Source: Clostridiales bacterium
GTDB taxonomy: Bacteria > Bacillota > Clostridia > Lachnospirales > Lachnospiraceae
Length of the DNA stretch: 64,000 nt
NCBI GenBank assembly: GCA_012519695.1
Contig: JAAYPT010000053.1
Coordinates: 36,285-100,284 of the forward strand
Direction: 5' to 3'
Position numbers and translations under genes: made by a program. The notes beneath the pieces were generated by a model, which was not told where the DNA came from, searched no databases, and worked only from the letters and a program-made list of their open reading frames with translations. Below, piece by piece: positions 54,967 through 63,881 of the stretch. Each line of letters starts with the position of its first letter. Positions within the stretch are counted from its first letter, which is position 1.

Positions 54967-56183
54967 AAAAGGATCACATTCAAGAGTTAAAAGGATTTTT
55001 AATACAGAAATTTTTAATAATATTAGTATTTATAGCAGGTAGCGAAGCACTGATTAATCTATTGTATAATAGGGCAGTTTATCCATGGCTTTCTACCACG
55101 ATGCAAATCAATTTCTTTATGCCGGAAATTACAACAGGAGAATCTTTTGCAACGCTGGGTAAGGGAATTTTATGGATATTAGGACATGGGATTGCAGCAG
55201 CAATCCCTTATGGCTTAGGAAGAGAGTTGGCAGAGTTTTCGGATAAGTGGGCTGGAAAATATATTGTGGATCAGTTGATGAACCAAACAGCGAAAATGTC
55301 CGGATTAGAACAGAAAATATATTTTCTGGGCGTAGTAGTTGTATCAGTATTATTGGTATCGGGGTTACTGATTCCTTATATTTTAGCGGCAATTGGATTT
55401 AGTAAGCTGGTAGCCAAAAGGGTGGCAGAATTAGAGCAGGTAGAGAAGGAAAAACGTGAAGAATATGAAAAAAGACGGAATCTTCTCTTATCGGACGTGG
55501 CACATGATTTAAAGACACCGATGACTACGGTAACAGGATATGCCAGTGCATTAGTAGACGGAAAAGTAGAGGAAGAAAATCAGCAACAAGAGTATTTACA
55601 GGTGATTTATAATAAATCCATGCAAATGAGCGGATTGATAACCCTGTTATTTGAGTATGTAAAGTTGGATAGTGAAGGATTCAAATTGAAAAAGAGTAAG
55701 AGTGATATACCGGAAATTCTTCGCGAAAGTGTGGCAGCATTATATACTGATTTTAAAAAAAAGGATATGGAAATTGAAATTGATATACCGGAAATATCCA
55801 TTTATTCTGTTGTAGACCGCATTCAGTTTCAGCGAGCTATCACTAATCTTTTGAATAATGCGATAAAGCATAATCCCCCGGGAACAAAAACAGGAATTAC
55901 AATGAAGGTAAATGGTGATATAATAGAAATTCGGGTGTGTGACAATGGAGTTCTTATACCACCGGAGACAGCAAAGTATGTTTTTGATCCATTTGTTATG
56001 GGGGATGAATCCAGAAACAGTCATGGAGGAAGTGGATTAGGACTTAGTATTGTACAGAAAATTATTTCCATGCACGGAGGAACCATTCAATTGCAGCAGG
56101 ATTTGCAGGGGGAATTTAAGAAAGCATTTGTTATAAACATGAAGATAGAACTAGAAGAGGAGAAAAATGGAATATCAGTATGA
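54963..56183 (+). CDS. Sensor histidine kinase (VanS-like) of the Jet operon
   Basis: 406 residues. Two membrane helices (about 15-35 and 118-145) flank an extracytoplasmic segment that also has hydrophobic stretches. A short HAMP-like linker is followed by the HisKA box LLSDVAHDLKTPMTTVTGYA. The HATPase domain has NLLNNAIKHNPPGT, CDNGVLIPPE and SGLGLSIVQKI. Its 3' end overlaps the start of jetA by 17 bases, so kinase and Wadjet-type genes are translationally linked. Confidence 0.92.
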   Translation: MKKDHIQELKGFLIQKFLIILVFIAGSEALINLLYNRAVYPWLSTTMQINFFMPEITTGESFATLGKGILWILGHGIAAAIPYGLGRELAEFSDKWAGKYIVDQLMNQTAKMSGLEQKIYFLGVVVVSVLLVSGLLIPYILAAIGFSKLVAKRVAELEQVEKEKREEYEKRRNLLLSDVAHDLKTPMTTVTGYASALVDGKVEEENQQQEYLQVIYNKSMQMSGLITLLFEYVKLDSEGFKLKKSKSDIPEILRESVAALYTDFKKKDMEIEIDIPEISIYSVVDRIQFQRAITNLLNNAIKHNPPGTKTGITMKVNGDIIEIRVCDNGVLIPPETAKYVFDPFVMGDESRNSHGGSGLGLSIVQKIISMHGGTIQLQQDLQGEFKKAFVINMKIELEEEKNGISV

Positions 56184-57531
56184 AATACCAGATAGCTTTT
56201 ATAGTCTGTTCCGGTCACCAAACCGGGACACATATATAGAAGCTTTATTGATTATTAATGAAGAATATGAATATCAAAGTTACTTTTTAAGCCGGGAAGC
56301 ATGTGTGCGGATTCTGAGCGAGTATTTTTCCCAGAAAAAAATCCGAATGGAGCGGGAAGAAAATGAGACAGAACTGGACATTTTGGAAACCCCGGCAAAT
56401 CGTATTTTAAACTGGTTATTAAAAAGTCAATGGCTGAAAAAGTTAGAAGATTATTATGCACAGGTAACGAATATTATTATTCCTGATTATGCGGCGATTT
56501 TTATAGAAGCATTTGAAAAGCTTACCAGTGAAGATATGGACGATACAGAAATTTACATACAAAATGTGTATGCAATTTTATTTTCCCTGAAAAATGATGG
56601 AAGGGCGAATATGGGATTGTTAAAAACAGCTTTGGTAAATACCAGAAAGCTGAATAAATCCCTACAGGATATGCTTCATAATATGGACAAGTTTTTTTCC
56701 AGTTTGTTAGAAAAAGATTTTTACGGAGATTTGTTAAAAGACCATTTAGAAGGATATGTAGAAGAAATTATTCGCAAGAAATACCATATTTTGAAAACCA
56801 GTGATAACTTTTATATTTATAAGACAGATATCAAGCAGTGGCTTCGAGAAATGCAAAATGACTATGACTGGATTATGGCAATGAAGAATCGGGAACAGGG
56901 AAATGTAACAGAGCAGGAGATTATCGAGACTCTGGAACGAATAGATCATGGATTTGATGATATTGAGCGAAGAATTGCCAATATGGATAAGGAACATATG
57001 AAGTATGTAAAGGCAACGGTAGTGCGTTTGAATTACCTGTTAGACGGAGAAGGCAGTATGAAGGGAATGATTATACAGCTTTTAAATGAAATTTCATCCC
57101 ATGAACAACAGGAAACCATGTTAGCACAAACAGCACAACATATGAATTTGGCAAATTTTGAAACCTTAACAGAAAAATCCTTGTATCGCAAACGTGCACC
57201 AAGAAAGAATTTTATCGAAAATCTGCAACCGGAAGAGGAGCATGAGGAACTTTCCAAAGAAGAAATCTTGCGTCTGAACCAAATTCATCGAAGATATAGT
57301 AAGCGTCAGATAGAAGAATTCTTAGAAATGCATGTGGATATGGATGGCAATGTTAGGGTAAATGAGAATACCGTAAAGAGTGATGAAGATTTTGAAAAAC
57401 TGATTCTTGCTTATGATTATGCAGGAAAGAAAAATAGCAGATTTATGGTAAATGTAAAAGAAGAGGAAGTAGTGGACAACGGAACTTATGTGTATCCAAA
57501 ACTTACGTTTATTAAGAAAGGAACGATATGA
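56167..57531 (+). CDS. jetA: Wadjet-type JetA (DUF5716-like) kleisin subunit
   Basis: 454 residues, largely helical. N-terminus MEYQYEIPDSFYSLFRSPNR and a conserved-looking YIEALLIINEEY; the middle has TLERIDHGFDDIERRIANMD. This is the layout of the JetA family of Wadjet systems, the kleisin equivalent of MukF/MksF. Start ATG 56167 lies inside the kinase gene and follows AGAAGAGGAGAAAA. It overlaps jetB by four bases. Wadjet/MksBEF complexes extrude DNA loops and, with the nuclease JetD/MksG, cut small circular DNA. Confidence 0.84.
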   Translation: MEYQYEIPDSFYSLFRSPNRDTYIEALLIINEEYEYQSYFLSREACVRILSEYFSQKKIRMEREENETELDILETPANRILNWLLKSQWLKKLEDYYAQVTNIIIPDYAAIFIEAFEKLTSEDMDDTEIYIQNVYAILFSLKNDGRANMGLLKTALVNTRKLNKSLQDMLHNMDKFFSSLLEKDFYGDLLKDHLEGYVEEIIRKKYHILKTSDNFYIYKTDIKQWLREMQNDYDWIMAMKNREQGNVTEQEIIETLERIDHGFDDIERRIANMDKEHMKYVKATVVRLNYLLDGEGSMKGMIIQLLNEISSHEQQETMLAQTAQHMNLANFETLTEKSLYRKRAPRKNFIENLQPEEEHEELSKEEILRLNQIHRRYSKRQIEEFLEMHVDMDGNVRVNENTVKSDEDFEKLILAYDYAGKKNSRFMVNVKEEEVVDNGTYVYPKLTFIKKGTI

Positions 57532-58274
57532 TAGAGTATTTTGAGTTATTAGCAGAAGAGGAACAACAGCAGTTGACAGAAGTAATACAAACGGTGTTGA
57601 AACAGACTTTTGTGTTAGAAAAAAAATATGAAAAGCGTACCGGACGGTTTGTTTTTAATCGTGAATATCGCATTTTAAGTAAACATTTGGAATTCTTAAA
57701 AGAATATTTTAAAATCGCAGGAATGGAGCTTGTTGAGAATATACTGGGAGGTGTTATCTATCTTAGAGGAGAAGGCATTGCACCGGAGCGTCTTTCCAAA
57801 CTTTCTACGATTTATTTGTTGATTTTAAAATTGATTTATGATGAGCAGATGGCATCTGCATCTACCAGTATCAACATTTATACCACATTGGGAGAAATTA
57901 ATGAGCGAGTAGGAAGTTTTAATTTGTTAAAGGACAGACCGTCTCTTACAGAGATAAAACGTACCCTTACCTTGTTAAAAAAATATCAATTAGTGGAAGT
58001 GTTAGACCCTTTAGAAGAGTTAGAATCAGAAAGTAGGATTATTATTTATCCATGTATCAATATGGTGCTGTTAGGAGAAGAAGTAAAGCATTTGATAGAA
58101 AGCTTTCAGGAAGAGCTTCCGGTTGAAACGGAACAGGAAGAAGTATTTGCTACAGAGGAAAACGAAGTGGCAGAGGAAAACGAAGTGGCAGAGGAAAACG
58201 AAGCGGCAGAGGAAAACGAGGTAGCTCAGAAAATGGAAACAGAGACTTTTAAAGAGACAGAGGAGGAAGAATAA
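57528..58274 (+). CDS. jetB: Wadjet-type JetB (DUF4194)
   Basis: 248 residues. The first ~190 match the winged-helix JetB/MksE KITE subunit (GGVIYLRGEGIAPERLSKLSTI, TLLKKYQLVEVLD). The C-terminal ~50 residues are an acidic tail with four near-identical six-residue units (A/T-EENEV/A) from an 18-base tandem repeat. The tail is unusual for JetB and may vary in length. ATGA overlap with jetA; jetC follows after three bases. Confidence 0.86.
   Translation: MIEYFELLAEEEQQQLTEVIQTVLKQTFVLEKKYEKRTGRFVFNREYRILSKHLEFLKEYFKIAGMELVENILGGVIYLRGEGIAPERLSKLSTIYLLILKLIYDEQMASASTSINIYTTLGEINERVGSFNLLKDRPSLTEIKRTLTLLKKYQLVEVLDPLEELESESRIIIYPCINMVLLGEEVKHLIESFQEELPVETEQEEVFATEENEVAEENEVAEENEAAEENEVAQKMETETFKETEEEE
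58152..58223 (+). repeat. 18-base tandem repeat in jetB
   Basis: Four in-frame units: ACAGAGGAAAACGAAGTG, then the same with GCA, then with GCG at the last codon, then GAGGTA at the end. It encodes acidic EENE repeats at the JetB C-terminus. Confidence 0.9.
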
Positions 58275-58277
58275 TCG

Positions 58278-61200
58278 ATGGAAAGCAGTAAGAATAAAGA
58301 CCGATTTGAAGCACTGTCTCGTATGTGTTTGAATAATTGGCATTATATAGACCGGAAAGTGTTGTCTTTCCACAAAGAAATTAACTTTTTTACAGGACAT
58401 TCTGGAAGTGGAAAATCCACCATTATTGATGCACTTCAGATTGTATTGTATGCAAATACAGACGGAAGAGGGTTCTTTAATAAAGCGGCAGCAGAGGACT
58501 CAGACCGAAGCCTGATAGAATACCTGCGCGGAATGATAAATATTGAAGATAATAATGAAAATGCTTATCTTCGGAATCGAGATTTTTCCAGTACCATCGT
58601 ATTAGAATTAGAACGCAGTGATACCGGAGAAAAGCAATGTGTTGGAATTGTATTTGATGTAGAAACTGCAACAAATGAAATTTCCAGATATTTCTTCTGG
58701 CATAGAGGTCCACTATTGGAAAATCACTATCGAATGGAAAAGCGTGTCATGTCCACAGAGGAAGTAAAGGAATACCTCACTCGAAAGTTTGATAAAAGCG
58801 AGTATTTTGTAACCTCAAGAAATGAAACATTTCGTCGGAAACTTTATGATGATTATTTAGGTGGACTGGATATGGAAAAGTTCCCGATGCTTTTTAAACG
58901 TGCCATTCCCTTTAAAATGAATAGCCGATTAGAGGATTTTGTAAAAGAATATATTTGTATGGAGCAGGATATTCATATTGAAGATATGCAGGAAAGTGTC
59001 ATTCAGTATGGAAGAATGCAAAAGAAAATTATGGATACGGCAGAAGAAATCAATCGTTTACAGGAAATTTCGGATGCGTATAAGGAAGTAACGCAAAAAC
59101 GAAAAGAAATTGAAAAATATGAATACTTTACGAAAAAACTGGAGATTTTGCGTGGAAGAGAAGAAATTACAGAATTAGAAGATAAAGTACAGCTTCACAA
59201 AAAAGACTTGGCAACGTTGAAAGAACAGATTGAAGTTTGGGAGCAGGAACGTAAGGAAATTAACCAGCAAAAGGAAGAACTTATACGTCTCATTGCAGAA
59301 ACCGGATATGAAGAAGCGAAAGATCAGTTAAAAAATGTCAATGAACTGTTAGAACGTTTAGAGCGCAGCAAGGCAGAATGGGATAAAACTGCGGCAGGAC
59401 TAAAGGAATGGGCAGATAATGATATGGCAAGTAATGCCATATTGTGGGATGTAGAAAAGTTCTGCAAATATGAGATAGAAAAAGAAGAATTAGAGACTTT
59501 AAAACGTTCTATTCAGGAACTGCGCGAAGAAGTTATAGAAGAAAGAGAAGGACTTGCCACACAGGTAAAAGAACTGCGTAAATCCTATAAAGAGGTGAAC
59601 AATGAGCTTGCAGAACTGCATAAGGGAAGCAAGGCATACCCAAGAGAAATTGTAGAAGCAAGACAATTCTTATATCAGACCCTTTCTGAAAAAAACGGAA
59701 AGGCGGTAAAGGTCAGTGTCCTTGCAGATTTATTGGATATCGCAGAAGAACGTTGGCGCAATGCAGTGGAAGGTTATATGGGCAGTAACAAGCTGCTATT
59801 AATAGTAGAACCAAAATATGCAAAACAGGCAATGGAACTGTACCAGCAGATGGATAAGAAAAAGTTTTCAAGGGTTGCTATTTTAGATACCGAAAAGGTA
59901 TTAGAAACAGAGCATCGGGTAAAACCGGGAGCATTAGCAGAAGCAGTAAAAACAAAGGAAGATTATGTGAAAAGTTATATTGCATTCTTGCTGGGAAATG
60001 TCATAAAGTGTGATTCCATTGAAGAAATGCGTGAGCATACCATTGGAATTACAGACGACTGTATGCTATATCAGGGGTATAAGCTGCAACACATGAATCC
60101 AAATAATTATACAAAGTTTTCATACATTGGTGCGGAAAGTTTAAAACGACGTATGTCTATGCTGAAAAAGCAAAGAGATGAAATCGAAAAGAAACAGTTG
60201 CCATTGGAAGAAGAACTGCAAAAATTGGATAAACTTCTTGCAATGGAGACATTGGAAAAAGAAGTAAGTCATTATACGGAATGGCTTTCTGATATTAACA
60301 GAGTTTCAGCACAGAAAAAAGAAAAAGAACGTTTAGAACGCCGTATTATGGAATTGCAGCAAAAGGATGTAGCAGGTCTGAAATTACAAAAAGAAGAGGT
60401 TGAGGGAAAACTTCAGAAAAAGGAAGAAGCTATTCGAAATGCCAGAGCAGGAGAAGTACGCCAAACCGATCAAATTGCTGAGGAAGAACGAAACTATATT
60501 CAGGTAAACCAGGAAGTGGTGTTATTAGAACGAGAACTTGAGATAAACAATGAGTTAGAGAATGAATTATCTCATATCTTAGAAAACGAAAAGAGAAAAA
60601 GACTGCAACAGCTAAGAAACGAATATGCTGCAAATAGGGAAAAATCCATAGAAAAGGAAGAAGAGTTATTCCAAAAACTGGCAGAGGTTAGAAGTGACTA
60701 TCTTAGAAAATATCCAAATCGTGGATTTGGAGCACTCAGCAAAGATAATGTGCAGTATGAGAAGTTGTTAGAAGAACTTCAGTTTAATGATTTAGAACGT
60801 TTTCAGCAGCTTGCAAAAGAACAGGCAAAGTCTGCTATTGAGCATTTTAAAGATGACTTTATGTTTAAAATACGCAGTGCCATAAAGGATGCCATGACCA
60901 GAAAAGACGAACTGAATAAGATTATTGCAAAATTAGATTTTGGTAAAGACAAGTATCAATTTGTATTTAATCGAAACAACGGCGAAGATGGAAAGTATTA
61001 CGATATGTTTATGGATGAAGATTTAGATATCAATCCGGCACAGCTTAATGATAACATGGATAATCAGATGAATATGTTTACCATGAAGCATGAAGATAAG
61101 TACGGAGACTTGATTAACGAGTTAATGTCCATTTTTATACCGCCGGTAGATGCAACTCCGGAAGAACAGGAAGAAGCAAAGCGAAACATGGACAAGTATG

Positions 61201-61652
61201 CAGACTATCGTACTTATCTGTCCTTTGATATGCAGCAGATTATCAAAGGGGATGATGGACAGTCCATGAAATTAAAGCTTAGCAAGATGTTAAGAAAAAA
61301 TTCCGGTGGAGAAGGACAGAACCCACTTTATGTTGCATTGCTTGCAAGTTTTGCGCAGGCATATCGTATTACCATGAACACAAAGTACTTACGAACACCA
61401 ACGATTCGTCTGGTAGTGTTAGACGAAGCGTTCTCTAAAATGGATGGGGAAAAGGTAGCAAGTTGTATCAGCCTGATTCGTAGTTTGGGCTTTCAGGTAA
61501 TTATCAGTGCAACCAATGACAAGATACAGAACTATTTGGAAAATGTAGATAAGACATTTGTATTTGCCAATCCAAATAAAAAAAGTATATCCATACAGGA
61601 GTTTGAAAAGAAGGATTTTGAACAGCTAGAAGAGGAAGAAGAAGTCTTGTAG
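58278..61652 (+). CDS. jetC: Wadjet-type JetC SMC-like ATPase
   Basis: 1124 residues. Walker A GHSGSGKST at residues 40-48, two long coiled coils (about 270-450 and 640-880) around a hinge-like region near 470-620, signature SGGEGQ at about 1009-1014, and Walker B LVVLDEAFSKMDG with D1049/E1050. It is the MukB/MksB-like motor of a Wadjet/MksBEF complex. Start follows GAATAATCG, three bases after jetB. After its stop there is no jetD (DUF2220/TOPRIM-like) gene; the next gene is on the other strand. Confidence 0.9.
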   Translation: MESSKNKDRFEALSRMCLNNWHYIDRKVLSFHKEINFFTGHSGSGKSTIIDALQIVLYANTDGRGFFNKAAAEDSDRSLIEYLRGMINIEDNNENAYLRNRDFSSTIVLELERSDTGEKQCVGIVFDVETATNEISRYFFWHRGPLLENHYRMEKRVMSTEEVKEYLTRKFDKSEYFVTSRNETFRRKLYDDYLGGLDMEKFPMLFKRAIPFKMNSRLEDFVKEYICMEQDIHIEDMQESVIQYGRMQKKIMDTAEEINRLQEISDAYKEVTQKRKEIEKYEYFTKKLEILRGREEITELEDKVQLHKKDLATLKEQIEVWEQERKEINQQKEELIRLIAETGYEEAKDQLKNVNELLERLERSKAEWDKTAAGLKEWADNDMASNAILWDVEKFCKYEIEKEELETLKRSIQELREEVIEEREGLATQVKELRKSYKEVNNELAELHKGSKAYPREIVEARQFLYQTLSEKNGKAVKVSVLADLLDIAEERWRNAVEGYMGSNKLLLIVEPKYAKQAMELYQQMDKKKFSRVAILDTEKVLETEHRVKPGALAEAVKTKEDYVKSYIAFLLGNVIKCDSIEEMREHTIGITDDCMLYQGYKLQHMNPNNYTKFSYIGAESLKRRMSMLKKQRDEIEKKQLPLEEELQKLDKLLAMETLEKEVSHYTEWLSDINRVSAQKKEKERLERRIMELQQKDVAGLKLQKEEVEGKLQKKEEAIRNARAGEVRQTDQIAEEERNYIQVNQEVVLLERELEINNELENELSHILENEKRKRLQQLRNEYAANREKSIEKEEELFQKLAEVRSDYLRKYPNRGFGALSKDNVQYEKLLEELQFNDLERFQQLAKEQAKSAIEHFKDDFMFKIRSAIKDAMTRKDELNKIIAKLDFGKDKYQFVFNRNNGEDGKYYDMFMDEDLDINPAQLNDNMDNQMNMFTMKHEDKYGDLINELMSIFIPPVDATPEEQEEAKRNMDKYADYRTYLSFDMQQIIKGDDGQSMKLKLSKMLRKNSGGEGQNPLYVALLASFAQAYRITMNTKYLRTPTIRLVVLDEAFSKMDGEKVASCISLIRSLGFQVIISATNDKIQNYLENVDKTFVFANPNKKSISIQEFEKKDFEQLEEEEEVL

Positions 61653-61687
61653 TAGTTTAAGGAAAGTAAATAAAAAATAAAGAAAAA

Positions 61688-61794
61688 GACGCCCTGAATC
61701 TCTGAAAATTTGAAAGTAGGGTATTGCACATAGAAAACGGAGGGGCTTTCCCATGTTTATGCTATATCAATACCACTATCAGAGACAGGGCGTT
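61688..61794. repeat. MITE-like inverted-repeat element
   Basis: Left end ACGCCCTGAATCTCTGA (61689-61705) is inverted at the right as TCAGAGACAGGGCGT (61779-61793), matching except for a two-base bulge. An inner GGTATTG/CAATACC pairing extends the hairpin. No ORF lies inside. Target-site duplication is not clear. Confidence 0.5.
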
Positions 61795-61840
61795 TAGACA
61801 AGTCCCGCAGATACATTTCGTGCATCACTGGGCGAAAGAC

Positions 61841-61909
61841 GTTTGCCTTTGGCAAACAAAGACTATAAAGTGAACTTATAGTGAAGAGGAAAATGTTTTA
61901 AAACATTTT
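61841..61909. terminator. Three consecutive hairpins, probable termination region for kdpE
   Basis: GTTTGCC-TTT-GGCAAAC (61841-61857), ACTATAA/TTATAGT (61862-61882), and the palindrome AAAATGTTTTAAAACATTTT (61890-61909). The last could act on either strand. Confidence 0.45.
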
Positions 61910-61969
61910 TTCTACCACGGTATTTTACAACAAAATGAAAAAAGAGACCACGACATTTGCGGAACATTT

Positions 61970-62683
61970 TTATAAAATAGTTTCTTCATCGTCAGTCATA
62001 CGATATCCAACACCTACTTCGGTAAAAATATAAATCGGTTCAGCAGGATTTTTCTCTAATTTATGGCGAATATTAGCCATATTTACACGAAGAATCTTAT
62101 TGTCAGATTCCGCATAAGGTCCCCATACATTATTCATAACAGCAGAATAGGTCATAACTTTTCCGGAATTTTGAGCCAGAAAAGCAACTATTTTATATTC
62201 TACAGGAGTTAAATGAATAAATTCGCCATTGAGAGAAATGGTACGTTTATAAAAATCAATTTTAAGTCCTTTCGCAGAATAAGGTTTTTGTGAAAAACTC
62301 ATTCCGTTTTGAATCTTATTACTGTGTCGCAAGGAAGTACGGATACGGGCGAGTAATTCGGAAGTTCCGAAAGGTTTGGTAAGATAGTCGTCAGCTCCGG
62401 CATCAAGGGCCTGAACCTTATCTTCTTCCTGCGTACGCGCAGATACTACAATAATGGGAGTCTCAGACCAGGTACGAACCTGTCGTATAATTTCCATGCC
62501 GTCTATGTCAGGAAGACCGAGATCCAGTAAAATAACATCCGGGCAGAGAGAAGTAACCAAGGATAGTGCAGCAGCCCCGGTGGTTGCAGAAACAGTATGG
62601 TATCCGTGTGCGGTAAGTGCTTTACTGATAAAATCAGAAATATTTTTTTCATCTTCAATTACTAATATATTAAATTTTGTCAT
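61970..62683 (-). CDS. kdpE: KdpE-like response regulator
   Basis: 237 residues. Receiver with VIEDEKNISDF, phosphoacceptor in VILLDLGLPDIDGME, and the KdpE-typical TPIIVVSARTQEEDKVQALD plus GADDYLTKPFGTSELLARI; C-terminal winged helix with LTPVEYKIVAFLA and EVGVGYRM. KdpE normally activates kdpFABC for high-affinity K+ uptake; no kdp transporter gene is in the window. Start ATG 62683 follows AAGGAGGAACCAA on the minus strand and overlaps the kinase gene end by 14 bases. Confidence 0.9.
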   Translation of the reverse strand: MTKFNILVIEDEKNISDFISKALTAHGYHTVSATTGAAALSLVTSLCPDVILLDLGLPDIDGMEIIRQVRTWSETPIIVVSARTQEEDKVQALDAGADDYLTKPFGTSELLARIRTSLRHSNKIQNGMSFSQKPYSAKGLKIDFYKRTISLNGEFIHLTPVEYKIVAFLAQNSGKVMTYSAVMNNVWGPYAESDNKILRVNMANIRHKLEKNPAEPIYIFTEVGVGYRMTDDEETIL

Positions 62684-63748
62684 TTGGTTCCTCCTTAGGT
62701 AATGTGAATACAAATTCTGCACCATGCTCATGGTTACGAGCAATAATAGTACCATTGTGAGCAGTAATAATAGTCTTACAGATGGAAAGCCCAACCCCCA
62801 TTCTATTTCTTACATCAGAGGGGCTGGAACCGCAAATTCCATCAAAAATCGTATCTAAATATTCAGGATTAATCCCAATACCGTAATCAATAACATGAAA
62901 GCATACAGTATGAGGCTGATTTTCTACAAATAGTTCTATTGGCTTTTGGCTTTGCGAGTGAACAAGAGCATTTTCTAAAAGATTCATAAGAACTTGTTCA
63001 ATCAGGGTGGCATCCATAGGAATTAATAAAATTTCATCGGGAATGGAGATTTCAACCTGGGCAGCAGGAAAACGTTTCTTAAAACGAATGACAGACTCTG
63101 ATATAACTTCTTCTACCAGTTCAGGTGAAGTTTTTAACTTAGAATCTGTTCCCTGCATTCGGGTAATGGAAAGGAGATTGTCCCCCATATTTAAAAGCCA
63201 GTCAGCATCATCATAAATATTATGAATGATTTTTTTCGTTCTTCCGGTGAGTAATCTTCGTTTTCTTCTAAATCAGAAAGAAGGTTGATAATGCTGGTTA
63301 TAGGAGTGCGTAAGTCATGTGAAATCGCTCGAAGAAAATTAGCGCGCATTTTTTCTTTATTGGCTTCTGCTAATTGTTTTTCATGGAGCGCAAGTGTCTT
63401 TGCCTGTTTTTTTAAGTGAGAAGTGAGAGAGCTTGTTATTAAAGAAGCGCACAATATAAAAAGAAAGGTAAAGGGATAGTCAGGAAGAATAAAATTCAAA
63501 TGAAAATAAGGGTAAGTAAAAAAGTGATTGATAAATATTACTCCTACAAAAGAAGCTAAAATGCCATAAAAATACCCATTTGTGTAATAGGCAATGGCGA
63601 TGGTTCCAAGCAAGTATAGAAGTGCAATGTTTACAGGATTTTCTGAAATGCAGAAAAACAATAGAAAACACAGTATAGTAGTTAAAAATAACAAGAAAGT
63701 TGCTGTTAAAAGGTCATGTAATTTTTGAGAATGAAATATATGTTTCAT
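62670..63748 (-). pseudogene. KdpD-like sensor kinase, frameshifted at an A7 run
   Basis: The N-terminal frame (63748-63191) has four membrane helices of the DUF4118 type and the HisKA box RAISHDLRTPITSIINLL, then runs to a stop after EERKKSF. The C-terminal frame (to 62670) has NLLENALVHSQSQ, DYGIGINPE and MGVGLSICKTII. The switch is at the seven-A run complementary to 63230-63236: one additional A gives RKKIIHNIYDDADWLLN continuously. The long N-terminal KdpD sensor and USP domains are absent, as in short KdpD homologues. It is either a sequencing error, a fresh mutation, or a programmed shift at an A-AAA-AAA site. Confidence 0.82.
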
Positions 63749-63828
63749 ATGAACCCCCTCTATTCCTAAGTATAATACTAATTAAATGTACCATGACTGC
63801 AAAAGGGATTCAAGAATGAAAAAGAATC

Positions 63829-63881
63829 TTAACAAGATTTTAACAAAAAGTATAACAAGAATAGAAAATGTGTGGTATAAT
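63829..63881 (+). promoter_or_regulatory. Pho-box-like direct repeats with promoter
   Basis: TTAACA at 63829-63834 and 63840-63845 (11-base period), a related ATAACA at 63852, and TATAAT at 63876-63881. TTAACA-N5-TTAACA is the B. subtilis PhoP box form. The gene it drives lies beyond the window. Confidence 0.5.

Larger units (their letters stand above)
61653..61969. other. 317-base gap after jetC: repeats and hairpins only
   Basis: No coding ORF on either strand. It contains a 107-base inverted-repeat element, three short hairpins and no recognisable jetD remnant. Confidence 0.7.

Noticed and set aside
58141..58223. Possible CRISPR-like short array
   Set aside because: Units are contiguous 18-base in-frame coding repeats without spacers. 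No CRISPR array was seen anywhere in the window.
58071..58400. Minus-strand frame with LCHFVFLCHFVFLC repeats
   Set aside because: Antisense of the EENE tandem repeat in jetB, not a metal-binding protein.
61653..61969. Remnant of a jetD nuclease gene
   Set aside because: Reading all frames gives no stretch resembling JetD; the sequence is hairpins and repeat ends.
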